DNA of 32,927 nucleotides from Bacteroides caecigallinarum (GTDB lineage: Bacteria; Bacteroidota; Bacteroidia; Bacteroidales; Bacteroidaceae), in assembly GCF_016901995.1 (NCBI RefSeq), contig NZ_JACJLE010000048.1, forward strand, positions 1 to 32,927, given 5' to 3'. This document shows positions 32,851 to 32,927 of the stretch, in pieces (the first letter of the stretch is position 1; each line of letters starts with the position of its first letter). A model generated the notes under the pieces. That model had not been told where the DNA came from. It saw only the letters and a program-made list of their open reading frames with translations, and ran no database searches. The translations under genes and the position numbers were made by a program.

Positions 32851-32927
32851 GTTATATAATCATCGGTTTCTCATTTTTCATAGAGTATGATTTCTATATT
32901 TCCGTATTATCCCTATCTCCATGCTTT
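32819..32927. mobile_element. Possible insertion-sequence end at the right edge
   Basis: The sequence GAGGGTGTGTCAAAAT at 32819-32834 resembles, from memory, the terminal inverted repeats of IS1182-type elements in Bacteroidales. No transposase frame is visible in the remaining 93 bases, which are AT-rich with stops in the minus-strand frames. Confirmation needs sequence beyond the window. Confidence 0.25.

Noticed and set aside
1..32927. CRISPR arrays, tRNA or rRNA genes, prophage or a defence island
   Set aside because: No regularly spaced repeats, cloverleaf sequences, rRNA segments, phage structural genes or defence effector motifs were seen anywhere in the window.

Overview
This window comes from the chromosome of a Bacteroidota bacterium, most likely order Bacteroidales and probably close to Bacteroides/Phocaeicola (the family-level call is inference). 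The evidence is a complete bat (Bacteroides aerotolerance) gene set, a GT3-type glycogen synthase, HU-superfamily proteins fused to LysM, the rpmB-rpmG-DUF4295 cluster, promoters of the TTTG-N19-TAnnTTTG kind, and the general absence of Shine-Dalgarno sequences. The base composition is AT-rich and even. I saw no rRNA, tRNA, CRISPR array, prophage or complete insertion sequence. This is mostly conserved core chromosome rather than an accessory island.

Layout. 1-235: non-coding, with one hairpin. 236-2175 (-): response regulator and histidine kinase, overlapping by ATGA. 2310-6582 (-): glycogen operon, GT3 glycogen synthase then GT35 glucan phosphorylase, with a near-consensus promoter at 6605-6635 and a terminator at 2232-2274. 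6583-7418: about 0.8 kb without a gene, ending in two strong inverted repeats. 7419-8333 (-): a DUF368 (PopT-type) undecaprenyl-phosphate translocase. 8522-9025 (+): thiol peroxidase. 9122-10189 (-): mannose-1-phosphate guanylyltransferase. 10361-14331 (+): thiD, fabD, a cytoplasmic GH13 enzyme and a small DUF6483-like protein. 14392-15528 (-): tandem universal stress protein with a DUF2007-like N-terminus. 15663-15920 (-): small HTH protein.

16059-25222 (-) is a nine-gene run: moxR, DUF58, an unnamed membrane protein, batA, batB, batC, batD, batE and a PAP2 phosphatase. An AAA+ MoxR ATPase, three proteins with MIDAS-type DxSxS motifs, TPR proteins and Ig-like membrane proteins are expected to form an envelope-associated complex. 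The unnamed protein and BatD appear to share a C-terminal cytosolic domain.

25489-29054 (-) encodes ftsY, rimO, a small HU protein and a HU-TM-LysM fusion. 29178-29814 (-) holds rpmB, rpmG and a 51-residue DUF4295 protein, closed by a strong terminator. 29914-32352 (-) holds map, tsaD and a stand-alone CinA C-terminal amidase. 32569-32787 (+) is a small winged-helix protein. The right edge may contain the beginning of an insertion sequence.

The least ordinary items are the membrane- and wall-linked HU protein, the duplicated domain within the bat operon, a few Shine-Dalgarno-like sites in a lineage that rarely uses them, and several unexplained intergenic repeats. I did not find a clearly new multigene system.
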